Shown: piece after piece, positions 27,253 to 36,989 of the stretch
Position numbering within the stretch: the stretch's first letter is position 1
How the letters are laid out: every line of letters starts with the position of its first letter
Assembly: GCA_965224755.1 (NCBI GenBank)
Contig: OZ245061.1
Location: 2,604,001-2,668,000 of the forward strand
Origin: Hellea sp965224755
GTDB taxonomy: Bacteria; Pseudomonadota; Alphaproteobacteria; Caulobacterales; Maricaulaceae
Length of the DNA stretch: 64,000 bases
Direction of reading: 5' to 3'
Position numbers and translations under genes: made by a program
Notes under the pieces: generated by a model
The model's database searches: none
The model's input: only the letters and a program-made list of their open reading frames with translations
Told to the model about the DNA's origin: nothing

Positions 27253-28721
27253 ACCGGCTGTCAAATAAAACGCTAAAGGATGTCAAATCAGGCGTGAAAA
27301 CACCCGATTATGACAGAGATAATACGGGCGTCGGCATTGTGCATTTAGGCGCGGGCGCATTTTTCAAAGCCCACCAAGCCGTTTATACGGATACGGCATT
27401 GGCACATTCCGGCGGCAATTGGGGCATTTGCGCCGTGTCGCTGAATAGCACTGCCGCTAAAGAGACGCTTGGGCCGCAAGATGGTCTTTATACGCTAAAA
27501 ATAATGAACGAGCCTGCGAGCTACCACGTCATTGGCTCTGTAAAAGAAATCCTCGCCGGGCCGCAAGACCGCGCGGCAGTAATAGCCCGTATCGCAAGCT
27601 CTGATATTCGCATCGTTACATTGACCATTACCGAGAAAGGCTATGCGCTGCGCGCCGACGGCACACTTGATTTTGCCCATAAGGGCATTGCGGCAGATTT
27701 GGCAGGCGGCGGCGCGCCCGTAACAGCGTTGGGTATTTTGGCGGCGGCTCTGGCCCTTCGTTTTAAAAACCAGATGCCGGGCCTAACCATAATCTCCTGC
27801 GATAATATTTCTGGCAATGGACATAAATTACGCGCAGCTATGCTGGCGTTTGCGCAGCGTAAAGACCCGGCTTTGGCGGGCTGGATAGGGGCAAATGTAA
27901 ATTTCCCCAATACCATGGTGGACAGCATCACTCCCGCGAGCGGTGAAGGCCTGATTGAGGACGTCGCAGCAGCGATTGGCATGACAGACACTGCGCCCGT
28001 GCACAGGGAAAGATTTACAGATTGGGTTATTGAAGAGTTTGAAGGCCCAAGGCCGGATTGGGAAAAGGCAGGCGCCGTATTTACGCAGGACGTAACCCCT
28101 TACGAGATGACGAAATTGCGCCTCGTCAATGCACCGCATTCAGCCCTGACATATTTGGGTTTGCTATCCGGCCACGAAACCGTCGCGCAAGCCATGGCAG
28201 ATGACAAACTGGCGGATTACTTTCACCGTTTGAGCCGACAAGAATTAATCCCGTCATTGGGCGAAAACCCGCTCATTGATTTGCCGAATTACAGCAACCG
28301 TATTGCGGCGCGTTTTGCCAATGATTCCATCCATCATGAGCTCTTCCAAATCGCAACTGATGGATCGGCAAAATTGCCGCAAAGATTCCTTCCGCCTCTG
28401 GCCTTAAATTTTCAAGACGAGCGAGCCACTGATTGTATCACTCTAGCTATTGCAGCGTGGATGTTTTATGTTTTGGATACTGTGCGCAGGCGGGCCGTAT
28501 TAAACGATCCTTTGAAAGACACGATTCGTGATATTGCTGCAACGAGTTCAGGAACGGCGCAGGATGATGTCGATAGATTGTTGGCGCTTAGGGAAATTTT
28601 CCCGCAACTGACAGGCAATGAGCGTAAAATACGGGACGAAATCATAATGGCTTATGATTGGCTTAGCCATGGCGGTGTGGCTTACGCTTTGGCGCAAATG
28701 AAACAAAATGGTGACCCATGA
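27249..28721 (+). CDS. uxuB: D-mannonate oxidoreductase (fructuronate reductase)
   Basis: 490 residues, a long-chain polyol dehydrogenase. It reduces D-fructuronate to D-mannonate with NADH. VGIVHLGAGAFFKAHQA is the N-terminal nucleotide-binding motif and TLTITEKGY a family block; SCDNISGNGHKLR and FPNTMVDSITP hold the substrate and catalytic region, with the later KLRLVNAPHSAL containing the conserved Lys-Asn-His type triad. Start and end overlap uxaC and manD as ATGA. Mannitol dehydrogenase is the close alternative, but the operon makes fructuronate the natural substrate. Confidence 0.94.
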   Translation: MNRLSNKTLKDVKSGVKTPDYDRDNTGVGIVHLGAGAFFKAHQAVYTDTALAHSGGNWGICAVSLNSTAAKETLGPQDGLYTLKIMNEPASYHVIGSVKEILAGPQDRAAVIARIASSDIRIVTLTITEKGYALRADGTLDFAHKGIAADLAGGGAPVTALGILAAALALRFKNQMPGLTIISCDNISGNGHKLRAAMLAFAQRKDPALAGWIGANVNFPNTMVDSITPASGEGLIEDVAAAIGMTDTAPVHRERFTDWVIEEFEGPRPDWEKAGAVFTQDVTPYEMTKLRLVNAPHSALTYLGLLSGHETVAQAMADDKLADYFHRLSRQELIPSLGENPLIDLPNYSNRIAARFANDSIHHELFQIATDGSAKLPQRFLPPLALNFQDERATDCITLAIAAWMFYVLDTVRRRAVLNDPLKDTIRDIAATSSGTAQDDVDRLLALREIFPQLTGNERKIRDEIIMAYDWLSHGGVAYALAQMKQNGDP

Positions 28722-29926
28722 TAATTAAATCCGCAAAAGTAATTGTGACATGCCCCGGGCGCAATTTCGTCACGATCAAAATAGAAACCGATGAGGGCAT
28801 ATACGGTATTGGCGATGCGACCTTAAATGGCCGTGAGTTGGCTGTCGCGTCGTTCCTAACTGACCACGTTATTCCGTGCCTGATCGGGCGCGATGCCAGC
28901 CGCATTGAAGATATCTGGCAATATCTCTATCGCGGCGTTTACTGGCGCAAAGGCGCGGTTAATATGACGGCGATCGCCGCCGTCGATATGGCGCTTTGGG
29001 ATATTAAAGGCAAAGCGGCCAATATGCCGGTTTATCAATTGCTTGGCGGGGCCTCTCGCGACAAGGTTTTGGTTTACGGTCACGCCAATGGCGGCAACAT
29101 CGAAGAGACGGTGGACGAGGTCGCGCGCTATGTCGAGATGGGTTATAAAGCCATTCGCGCGCAATGCGGCATTCCGGGCTTGGCAGGTACATATGGCGTC
29201 TCAGGCGACAAGCTTTATTACGAGCCGGCAGATGCGGATATGCCAACCGAAAATGTCTGGTCGACCAGTAAATATCTCAATCATGTACCAAAGCTGTTTG
29301 ACACTCTGCGGGATAAATTCGGCCATGATATTGAGCTTTTACATGATGCCCATCACCGCCTTACGCCGATCGAAGCGGCGCGGCTTGGCAAAATGCTGGA
29401 GCCTTATCATCTGTTCTGGCTCGAAGATGCGGTTGCGGCGGAGAATCAGGAAAGCTACCGGATCATTCGACAGCATACCACTACGCCGCTGGCCATAGGC
29501 GAGATTTTCAGCACGGTTTGGGACGGTAATATTTTGATAGGCGAGCAGTTGATTGATTATATCCGCGCCACCGTCACTCACGCAGGCGGCATTACTCACC
29601 TTCGGCGCATTGCAGATTTTGCCGGCATGAACCATGTCCGCACAGGCTGCCACGGCGCGACTGATCTCTCGCCCGTTAGCATGGGCTGCGCCCTAAATTT
29701 TGATATGTGGGTGCCGAATTTTGGCATTCAGGAATATATGCGCCACACCGAGGAAACTGACGCAGTGTTCCCGCATGCTTATTCATTTAAAGATGGCTAT
29801 TTACACCCAGGGGACACGCCGGGTCACGGCGTTGATATTGACGAAAAACTAGCGGCGAAATATCCCTACAAGCGGGCTTATTTGCCGGTAAACCGCCTTG
29901 AAGACGGCGCGATGTGGAATTGGTAA
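28718..29926 (+). CDS. manD: D-mannonate dehydratase, enolase superfamily (ManD/RspA type)
   Basis: 402 residues matching the ManD family almost throughout: VIVTCPGRNFVTIKIETD, GIGDATLNGRELAV, IEDIWQYLYRGVYWRKG, VYGHANGG, RTGCHGATDLSPVSMGCAL and ETPGHGVDIDE-type ending. It dehydrates D-mannonate to 2-keto-3-deoxygluconate. Many bacteria use the unrelated UxuA at this step; here the enolase-superfamily enzyme substitutes. HDAHHRLTP and LEDAVAAENQE contain metal-ligand region residues. The complete uxaC-uxuB-manD-kdgK set gives a full glucuronate-to-KDPG path within one operon. Confidence 0.95.
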   Translation: MIIKSAKVIVTCPGRNFVTIKIETDEGIYGIGDATLNGRELAVASFLTDHVIPCLIGRDASRIEDIWQYLYRGVYWRKGAVNMTAIAAVDMALWDIKGKAANMPVYQLLGGASRDKVLVYGHANGGNIEETVDEVARYVEMGYKAIRAQCGIPGLAGTYGVSGDKLYYEPADADMPTENVWSTSKYLNHVPKLFDTLRDKFGHDIELLHDAHHRLTPIEAARLGKMLEPYHLFWLEDAVAAENQESYRIIRQHTTTPLAIGEIFSTVWDGNILIGEQLIDYIRATVTHAGGITHLRRIADFAGMNHVRTGCHGATDLSPVSMGCALNFDMWVPNFGIQEYMRHTEETDAVFPHAYSFKDGYLHPGDTPGHGVDIDEKLAAKYPYKRAYLPVNRLEDGAMWNW

Positions 29927-29937
29927 AGGGACAGGAT

Positions 29938-32436
29938 ATGTCAATTAAATCAAATTTAATGCTTATAGCTAGCGCCGTCAGCATCATTGCCTTGCTCGCG
30001 GGATGCGGCGGTAATCAACAGCCAAAAATAGACGAAGCCGCGCGTGTTGCCGCTGAGCCAGATATTATTCATCCGGCGCTATGGCCGCAAGGCAAGAGCG
30101 GCGTGGTGCGCGATGCGGCCATAGAAGCGCGTATTGTGAAACTATTGTCTAAAATGACAATTGAGCAAAAAGTCGGGCAATTGGTTCAGGCTGATATCGG
30201 CTCTGTAACGCCCGGTGACATTAAAAAATACCGCCTTGGATCTATTCTCAATGGCGGCTCTTCCGGGCCTTATGGTGATGACCGCGCCGCGCCGTCCGAA
30301 TGGGTCAGGCTCGCAGATGAGTTTTGGGAGGCCTCTATGAGCGAAGGCGTTAGCACGCCGATCCCAATCATGTGGGGCATTGACGCCGTGCATGGACATT
30401 CCAATGTGGTTGGCGCGACTATTTTCCCGCATAATATCGGGCTTGGCGCGGCCAATGACCCAGCCCTGATTGAACGTATCGGCGCGGCCACAGCCAAAGA
30501 AGTGGCGGCGACAGGTATTGACTGGACATTTGCGCCGACGCTTGCCGTTGTCCGTGATGACCGCTGGGGCCGTACTTATGAGAGCTATTCAGAAGACCCT
30601 AAAATTGTCAAAGCCTATGCCGGCGCTATGGTGCGCGGCATACAGGGAAAGGCGGGCAGTAAAGAATTTCTAGACGGGGATCATGTCATTGCAACGGCCA
30701 AACATTTCCTAGCTGACGGCGGCACGATAGGCGGCAAGGACCAAGGCGACGCTATCATTTCGGAACTGGAATTGCGCGATATTCACGCCCAAGGCTATCT
30801 TTCCGCCATCGACGCAGGCGCGCAAACCGCCATGGCTTCATTTTCAAGTTGGCGCGGCCAGAAAATGCACGGCAATCGAGCGCTGCTCAATGACGTTTTA
30901 TTTGGCCGCCTTGGCTTTGATGGCCTCGTGGTTGGCGACTGGAACGGCCACGGAAAATTGGACGGCTGCACCAATGATAATTGCCCCGCCGCGTTCAAAG
31001 CCGGAGTTGATATTTATATGGCGCCAGATAGCTGGAAGGGCATTTACACAACCGCGCTGGCAGCTGTAAAATCCGGCGATATATCTGAGGCGCGTCTTGA
31101 CGAGGGCGTTGCGCGGATATTGCGCGTGAAATTACAGGCAGGCTTGTTTGAAAAAGGCAAACCCTCAACCCGTCCTTTGGCGGGCCATGCCGAGATAATG
31201 GGCTCTGATGCTCACCGCGCGATCGCGCGCGAAGCCGTGCGCGAGTCGCTCGTGCTTTTGAAAAATAATGGCAATGTTTTACCTTTATCAAACGATGCCA
31301 ATATTTTGGTGATCGGCGGCGGCGCGAATAGCATGAGCCAACAGACAGGCGGCTGGACGATTTCTTGGCAGGGCACAGATACAACCCATGCCGATTTCCC
31401 CAAAGCGCAAACTATTATCGAAGGCTTTAAGCAGGCGGGTAAAAATGTCAGCTATTCAGCCGACGGGAACTACGACACAAAACCCGATGTTGCCGTCGTG
31501 GTTTACGGAGAAACCCCTTACGCTGAATTTAAAGGCGACCTTAAGGACGTCGACTTTAAGGCCGAAGACGAAAGCCATTTGGCGCAATTACGCGCGTTTA
31601 AAGCGGCGGGTATTCCGACCGTATCTGTATTTTTATCGGGCCGTCCAATGTGGGTAAACCCAGAACTTAATGCCTCCGACGCATTTGTCGCGGCGTGGTT
31701 GCCGGGCACAGAAGCAGGCGGTATTGCCGATGTGATGTTTGCCAAATCTGCAAGCGGAAAAGCTTACGATTTTACTGGCAAGTTATCCTTCTCTTGGCCC
31801 AAGAAAAGCGACCAAGCGGTATTGAATGTTGGCGACTTAGATTATTATGACCCGCTATTCGCTTACGGTTTCGGCTTGGATAAAACCTCTAGCAACACGC
31901 TAGCCGCGCTCGGCGAAACTTTGGCGGTCTCTGGCCCTAGCCTAAGCAACACTATCTTTAAGGCGGGTCGCGCGGTTGCGCCGTGGTCGCTCGACTTGCG
32001 CGGTGATGACGACAGTGTTGTGATGTCAAACTTTGACCGCTTTGCCCAAGAAGATGCCGTGCAATTTACGTGGCAAAGAGGGGGGGTAGTGGCCTTTGAG
32101 GGCGAAGCGGCTGATATGAACCATCTGTTTATGCCTGATGCTGGCTTCGTCATGTCTTTGCGTGTGGACGCAGTTCCAGCCGGTTCGGTGATGCTATCGG
32201 CGGAAGGGTCGAATGATATGGTCGGCGCGGTTGAAATTGGCGATGCCCTGCGCGCAGCGCCGATTGGTGAGTGGACGACAATATCCGTGCCGCTGAAATG
32301 CCTATCGGCCAAAACCTCTAAATGGGCCTCTGTCACGGCCCCTTTTGTGATAGTCTCCGACGCTCCGCTCAGTTTTGGCCTGAGCGGCATTGTCATCAAA
32401 GGTCTGCCCGAACCTGACCAAGTTTGCGCCCCGTAA
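29938..32436 (+). CDS. GH3 exo-beta-glucosidase lipoprotein with C-terminal binding domain
   Basis: 832 residues from ATG 29938 behind AAGGGACAGG; an upstream GTG at 29914 overlaps manD and is less likely. The lipobox is LAGC. GH3 motifs: WGIDAVHGHSNVVGAT, ATGIDWTFAPTLAVVRDDRWGRTYE, AKHFLADGGT and LVVGDWNGHG with the nucleophile Asp. The second GH3 domain spans about 430-650, and a C-terminal beta-sandwich (about 680-832) resembles ExoP-type exo-1,3/1,4-beta-glucanases of marine bacteria. It probably releases glucose from beta-1,3- or beta-1,4-glucan and differs in subfamily from the BglX-like GH3 at 11860. Confidence 0.92.
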   Translation: MSIKSNLMLIASAVSIIALLAGCGGNQQPKIDEAARVAAEPDIIHPALWPQGKSGVVRDAAIEARIVKLLSKMTIEQKVGQLVQADIGSVTPGDIKKYRLGSILNGGSSGPYGDDRAAPSEWVRLADEFWEASMSEGVSTPIPIMWGIDAVHGHSNVVGATIFPHNIGLGAANDPALIERIGAATAKEVAATGIDWTFAPTLAVVRDDRWGRTYESYSEDPKIVKAYAGAMVRGIQGKAGSKEFLDGDHVIATAKHFLADGGTIGGKDQGDAIISELELRDIHAQGYLSAIDAGAQTAMASFSSWRGQKMHGNRALLNDVLFGRLGFDGLVVGDWNGHGKLDGCTNDNCPAAFKAGVDIYMAPDSWKGIYTTALAAVKSGDISEARLDEGVARILRVKLQAGLFEKGKPSTRPLAGHAEIMGSDAHRAIAREAVRESLVLLKNNGNVLPLSNDANILVIGGGANSMSQQTGGWTISWQGTDTTHADFPKAQTIIEGFKQAGKNVSYSADGNYDTKPDVAVVVYGETPYAEFKGDLKDVDFKAEDESHLAQLRAFKAAGIPTVSVFLSGRPMWVNPELNASDAFVAAWLPGTEAGGIADVMFAKSASGKAYDFTGKLSFSWPKKSDQAVLNVGDLDYYDPLFAYGFGLDKTSSNTLAALGETLAVSGPSLSNTIFKAGRAVAPWSLDLRGDDDSVVMSNFDRFAQEDAVQFTWQRGGVVAFEGEAADMNHLFMPDAGFVMSLRVDAVPAGSVMLSAEGSNDMVGAVEIGDALRAAPIGEWTTISVPLKCLSAKTSKWASVTAPFVIVSDAPLSFGLSGIVIKGLPEPDQVCAP

Positions 32437-32437
32437 T

Positions 32438-33340
32438 ATGCCCACGCCGCGCCAGCCTGTTTATGTTTTCGGCGAAGCCATGATAGAGCTGTCAGGCGTG
32501 GACGGTGATACCGCCCGCCTCGGCGTAGCGGGGGATACATTTAACACGGCGGTCTATCTATCGCGCAGCGGCGTTAAGTCCCGTTACGTTACCGCTTTGG
32601 GGGATGATAACTTTAGCCTGCGCATCCTATCGGCGCTACGCGGCGAAGACATATTTACAAGCGGCTGTGTTATTATTCCGGGCATGGCACCGGGCCTATA
32701 CGCGATTGATGTCGATGATGAAGGCGAGCGCAGTTTTACCTATTGGCGCTCTAACAGTGCGGCGAAACAGTTTTTCGATAGACCTGAATCTATGTCTATT
32801 ATTAAGCATATGAAGCGTGCCGAAACGCTTTATTTATCCGGGATTACCCTCTCCATATTCGGCGCAAAAGACCGCGGTAAAATCATAGATATTGCGCGCT
32901 CTATCAAAGATGCGGGCGGACAAGTGGTATTTGACACGAATTACCGACCGCGTGGATGGCAGAGCCCAGAGGCGGCGCAGCGGGCGGTCAATGCGCTCAT
33001 CCCTTATGTCTCAACCGCGCTGGTCACATGGGAAGATGAGCGGGACTTATTTGGCGACGAGACGCCCGAGGCTTGCGCGGCGCGTTGGCATCAGGCGGGC
33101 GCAAGCGAAGTGATTGTCAAAGCCGGGCCGCGCGGGGCTTATTATCAAGAGACAGGCTGGGTGCCGCCGCCGAACGTGATTAAGCCAGTCGATACCACGG
33201 GGGCGGGCGATAGTTTTAACGGCGCTTATCTAGCGGCGCGGCTGTCCGGCGCGGGTATTAAGCAGGCCATAATGCGCGGCCATGAATTAGCGGCCAAAGT
33301 GTTGATGACCCCCGGCGCTATATTAGAAAACAAGGATTGA
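32438..33340 (+). CDS. kdgK: 2-keto-3-deoxygluconate kinase (PfkB family)
   Basis: 300 residues from ATG 32438, immediately after the GH3 stop; no strong ribosome-binding site, so translation may be coupled. FGEAMIELSG starts the ribokinase fold, AGDTFNTAVYLSR is the substrate-side motif and DTTGAGDSFNGAYLA the PfkB signature with catalytic Asp. It phosphorylates KDG from ManD (and from the KduI branch) to KDPG for Eda. The YFDTNYRPRGW-like block (here VVFDTNYRPRGW) is characteristic of KDG kinases, supporting this over fructokinase. Confidence 0.92.
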   Translation: MPTPRQPVYVFGEAMIELSGVDGDTARLGVAGDTFNTAVYLSRSGVKSRYVTALGDDNFSLRILSALRGEDIFTSGCVIIPGMAPGLYAIDVDDEGERSFTYWRSNSAAKQFFDRPESMSIIKHMKRAETLYLSGITLSIFGAKDRGKIIDIARSIKDAGGQVVFDTNYRPRGWQSPEAAQRAVNALIPYVSTALVTWEDERDLFGDETPEACAARWHQAGASEVIVKAGPRGAYYQETGWVPPPNVIKPVDTTGAGDSFNGAYLAARLSGAGIKQAIMRGHELAAKVLMTPGAILENKD

Positions 33341-33341
33341 G

Positions 33342-34871
33342 ATGCGTTTAAAGATAATAGCCTGTTTTGTGATAGCGTTTTTTTTAACCGCATGCGGCTC
33401 TAAAGATACTGAAATTGCGGCTCAATATGATCTCTATCTGCTCATAGGTCAGTCCAATATGGCCGGGCGCGGGGCCGTGGACGATCTCGGCGCGCCTGAT
33501 GAAAATATTTCCATGCTGACAGAAGACGGACTCTGGATGCCTGCTAGTGATCCCCTGCACTTTGATAAGCCGGACTATGTCGGCGTCGGGCCAGGACTGT
33601 CCTTTGGCAAAGCCATGGCGGCGCAGGATAAAACCCGCCGCATTGGCCTTATCCCCGCGGCAGTGGGCGGCTCTGCCATTGCGGCTTGGACGCCCGGAGG
33701 CTATCACGCAGATACCAAAACCCACCCCTATGACGATGCCATTAGGCGGGCGCGCCTTGCCTTGAAAGACGGAACGCTAAAAGGCATATTGTGGCATCAG
33801 GGCGAATCGGACTCCCATGCCGGCAAAGTCCCGCTCTATCAAGACGCGCTTATCACCCTTGTTGAAAACCTACGCCGCGACTTGGACGCGCCGAATGTGC
33901 CCTTTATTGTCGGGGGGCTGGGGGATTTCCATACGGATAAAAAACCGGAGGCGCGTGCCGTTACGGCGATTTTGAAAGGCGCACCGTTCTATATCCCCAA
34001 TACAGGGTTTGTCTCTGCGAGCGGATTGTCCCACGGCGGCGACGGTGTGCATTTCGATACCACATCTGCGCGGGAACTTGGCATGCGTTATGCTGCAAAA
34101 TTTACAGAGATGCGCACGGTAACTCTGGCAAATAATTACAAACTAGTTTGGTCAGACGAATTTAATACGGGCACGATGCCCGACCCTAAAAAATGGAATT
34201 ACCGCACTGGGGATGGCTGTCCAAAACTTTGCGGTTTTGGCAATGGAGAATGGCAATGGTACACCGATGCCGAACCCAAAAATGCGCGTATTGAAAATGG
34301 TAAACTTATCATCGAGGCGCATAATGAAAAAATAGAGAAAGCCGAATATAGTTCTGCGCGCCTGAACTCTCGCTATAAAGGCGACTGGCTTTATGGGCGG
34401 TTTGAAATCCGCGCTAAAATGCCGTCTGGCCGGGGGACATGGCCCGCCATCTGGATGATGCCGACGGATATGGACTATGGAAATTGGCCCAAAAGCGGCG
34501 AGATCGATATTATGGAACATGTCGGCTATGAACCTGATGTGGTCAGCGGCACCGTCCATACTGAGAGCTTTAACCACATGATCCAAACCCATAAGGGAGT
34601 CCATCATCCTTTCCTTGGCAGTGAAGAGGCGTTTCATACTTACGGTATTAATTGGACGCCCGAAAAAATAGAGTTTTTTGTCGATGATGAGATGTATTTT
34701 ACCTTTAAAAATACAGGCAAAGGCGCGCCGGATTATCCGTTTGATAAACGGTTTTACATGATTTTAAATCTCGCCATAGGCGGAAATCTCGGCGGACAAC
34801 AGGGCGTTGATCCGGCCGCGTTTCCAACCCGTATGGAAGTTGATTTTGTACGGGTGTATCAAGCCGGGTAA
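33342..34871 (+). CDS. Two-domain lipoprotein: SGNH esterase-like domain fused to GH16 beta-1,3-glucanase
   Basis: 509 residues with lipobox LTAC at about residue 18. Residues about 28-255 form a SASA/SGNH domain: LLIGQSNMAGRG (Ser), VGGSAIAAW (Gly), LWHQGESDS (Asn/Glu region) and SHGGDGVHFDT (Asp/His). Residues about 265-509 form a GH16 domain: LVWSDEFN, ARLNSRYKGDWLYGRFE, WPAIWMMP and GEIDIMEHVG, the last being the E-x-D-x-x-E catalytic motif of laminarinases. It should cut internal beta-1,3-glucan bonds and perhaps deacetylate or desubstitute the same chain. Both active sites look complete, so this is a fusion and not a readthrough artefact. It ends the uronate operon. Confidence 0.92.
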   Translation: MRLKIIACFVIAFFLTACGSKDTEIAAQYDLYLLIGQSNMAGRGAVDDLGAPDENISMLTEDGLWMPASDPLHFDKPDYVGVGPGLSFGKAMAAQDKTRRIGLIPAAVGGSAIAAWTPGGYHADTKTHPYDDAIRRARLALKDGTLKGILWHQGESDSHAGKVPLYQDALITLVENLRRDLDAPNVPFIVGGLGDFHTDKKPEARAVTAILKGAPFYIPNTGFVSASGLSHGGDGVHFDTTSARELGMRYAAKFTEMRTVTLANNYKLVWSDEFNTGTMPDPKKWNYRTGDGCPKLCGFGNGEWQWYTDAEPKNARIENGKLIIEAHNEKIEKAEYSSARLNSRYKGDWLYGRFEIRAKMPSGRGTWPAIWMMPTDMDYGNWPKSGEIDIMEHVGYEPDVVSGTVHTESFNHMIQTHKGVHHPFLGSEEAFHTYGINWTPEKIEFFVDDEMYFTFKNTGKGAPDYPFDKRFYMILNLAIGGNLGGQQGVDPAAFPTRMEVDFVRVYQAG

Positions 34872-34877
34872 TAGGGC

Positions 34878-36581
34878 CTAACCGTTAACGCCTTCCCCCG
34901 GTTCGCGCAGGGCCAGCACCATGTTTTGCACGTCCTTAGGCGGAGCAACGGTGAGTTTGGTGACGATGATGGTGATCGCAAAATTTATTATCATGCCGAT
35001 TGTGCCAATGCCTTCCGGCGAAATGCCAAACCACCAATTATCCGCAGTATTGGCAGCCGGATTGACGAATTTGAAATAAATAATATAGGCGGCGGTAAAG
35101 CCAATACCCGCCAACATACCGGCAATTGCGCCTTGCTTGGTGGTGCGCGTCCAGAAGATGCCAAGGACGATTGCCGGGAAGAAACTGGCAGCGGCCAGCC
35201 CAAAGGCAAAGGCGACCACTTGGGCGACAAATCCGGGCGGGTTTATCCCCAGATAACCAGCAGCGACAATGGCGCCCGCAGCCGCTAAGCGCGCGGCGCG
35301 CAGCTCGCCTTTTTCTGATAGGTCTTTCATGAATACGCGCTTGAGGAGATCGTGACTGACTGAGGCCGAAATCACGAGGAGAAGTCCCGCCGCTGTCGAG
35401 AGAGCGGCGGCTAATCCGCCAGCAGCCACAAGCGCAATCACCCAAGCAGGAAGGCCCGCAATTTCAGGATTGGCCAACACCATGATATCACGATTGACAG
35501 TGACTTCGTTCTCCGGCCCCGCTTTGTAATCAAGCGCGCCGTTATTGTTTTTATCCTCCCAGTCAATCAGGTTGGTCTTTTCCCAAGTTTTAAACCACTC
35601 CGGCGTAGCTTTCTGTCCCTCTTGCACCTGCGCTGTTTCGTAAACCGAGCCATTGACCGTCTCGATGAAATTAATACGAGAGAAAGCCCCGACAGCGGGC
35701 GCGGTCAGGTATAGAATAGAAATAAACAGCAAAGCCCAGCCTGCTGATTTGCGCGCGTCGGCCACTTTGGGCACGGTAAAAAACCGGATGATGACATGGG
35801 GCAGACCTGCCGTGCCGACCATAAGCGCCAAAGTAATTGCGGCGACATCAAAGACGGATTTTGAACCCTCAAGATAGGGCGTAAAACCAAGTTCGCCTGT
35901 CAAGCCGTTCAGTTTTTGCAGCAGCGGTTCTCCGCCTGAATTACCGATAAAGCCAAGCTGCGGAATGGCCGTGCCGGTGAGCTGCAATGAAATGAAAATA
36001 ACAGGCACCAGATAAGCAAACATCAACACGCAATATTGCGCGATCTGCGTATAGGTAATGCCTTTCATACCGCCCATAACCGCGTAGAAAAACACAATCA
36101 CCATACCGATGACCACGCCCCATTTAACGTCCACTTCAAGAAACCGCGAAAACACTATTCCCACGCCTTGCATCTGGCCGGCGATATAGGTGAAGGAGAC
36201 GAAGATGGCGCAAAACACGGCGACCAATCTGGCCGCATCGGAATAATAGCGGTCACCAATAAAATCGGGCACGGTGAATTTGCCAAATTTACGTAGGTAA
36301 GGTGCCAGCAATAGCGCGAGCAGCACATAGCCGCCCGTCCAGCCCATAAGATAGACCGACCCATCATATCCCGCAAAGGCAATGATGCCCGCCATAGAAA
36401 TAAACGACGCAGCGCTCATCCAGTCCGCCGCTGTGGCCATGCCGTTTAAGACGGGATGAACATGTTTATCGGCGACATAAAAATCGCCCGTAGTTTTAGC
36501 GCGCGACCAAATGGCAATCCCGATATAGAGCGAGAAGGTTAGCCCAACAAATATCCAAGTCCAAAGCTTGACATCGTTCAT
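34878..36581 (-). CDS. Cation/acetate-type sodium:solute symporter (ActP-like, large subunit)
   Basis: 567 residues with about 13-14 membrane helices. ATAADWMSAASFISMAG, DGSVYLMGWTGGYVLLALLLAPYLRKFGKFTVPDF, and the end ISASVSHDLLKR fit the ActP/SSS subfamily that pairs with a DUF4212 subunit, encoded immediately upstream and overlapping as ATGA. An insert of about 60 residues (EGQKATPEWFKTWEK to DKNNNGALDYK) is typical of this paired type. Likely substrates are short-chain monocarboxylates such as acetate, which would suit cells deacetylating polysaccharides. The cargo is inferred. Confidence 0.88.
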   Translation of the reverse strand: MNDVKLWTWIFVGLTFSLYIGIAIWSRAKTTGDFYVADKHVHPVLNGMATAADWMSAASFISMAGIIAFAGYDGSVYLMGWTGGYVLLALLLAPYLRKFGKFTVPDFIGDRYYSDAARLVAVFCAIFVSFTYIAGQMQGVGIVFSRFLEVDVKWGVVIGMVIVFFYAVMGGMKGITYTQIAQYCVLMFAYLVPVIFISLQLTGTAIPQLGFIGNSGGEPLLQKLNGLTGELGFTPYLEGSKSVFDVAAITLALMVGTAGLPHVIIRFFTVPKVADARKSAGWALLFISILYLTAPAVGAFSRINFIETVNGSVYETAQVQEGQKATPEWFKTWEKTNLIDWEDKNNNGALDYKAGPENEVTVNRDIMVLANPEIAGLPAWVIALVAAGGLAAALSTAAGLLLVISASVSHDLLKRVFMKDLSEKGELRAARLAAAGAIVAAGYLGINPPGFVAQVVAFAFGLAAASFFPAIVLGIFWTRTTKQGAIAGMLAGIGFTAAYIIYFKFVNPAANTADNWWFGISPEGIGTIGMIINFAITIIVTKLTVAPPKDVQNMVLALREPGEGVNG

Positions 36582-36865
36582 GATTTTGGCTCCGCATCAG
36601 AGGCAAGGTATTTTGCATCGAGCTTTTTCATAAAATGACTATAGACGAAGATTAAAATCACAAAGGTGATGATTGAGCCTTGCTGGGCAAACCAAAAGCC
36701 AAGCGGGGCGCCGCCGATAGAGACCTGATCCAGCAGGGGCCGCAAGAAAATCCCAAACCCAAATGACACGAGCGCCCAGATCGACATCAAGACAGCCATG
36801 AGTTTTAGATTGGATTTCCAATAGGAGCGTCCGCTCTTTTTTTTGGCCTGTATTTCGCCGCTCAT
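36578..36865 (-). CDS. DUF4212 small subunit of sodium:solute symporter
   Basis: 95 residues, two membrane helices (about 22-44 and 62-84), with YWKSNLKLM and GFWFAQQGSI, both DUF4212 hallmarks. This family is nearly always encoded directly before an ActP-like SSS symporter, and here the genes overlap by four bases. It probably forms a two-subunit transporter with the downstream protein. No recognisable operator of the sugar locus lies upstream. Confidence 0.9.
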   Translation of the reverse strand: MSGEIQAKKKSGRSYWKSNLKLMAVLMSIWALVSFGFGIFLRPLLDQVSIGGAPLGFWFAQQGSIITFVILIFVYSHFMKKLDAKYLASDAEPKS

Positions 36866-36989
36866 AATCTTCCCCTGTTTTATATAAGAGTAGAGGAATT
36901 TTCATGAAATGCAAAAGGGAAAGTATTTCTATCGTCGTTATTATAGTCCGTTCGAAATGAAATTGTTCTCTGTAAACTATGTACAGACT

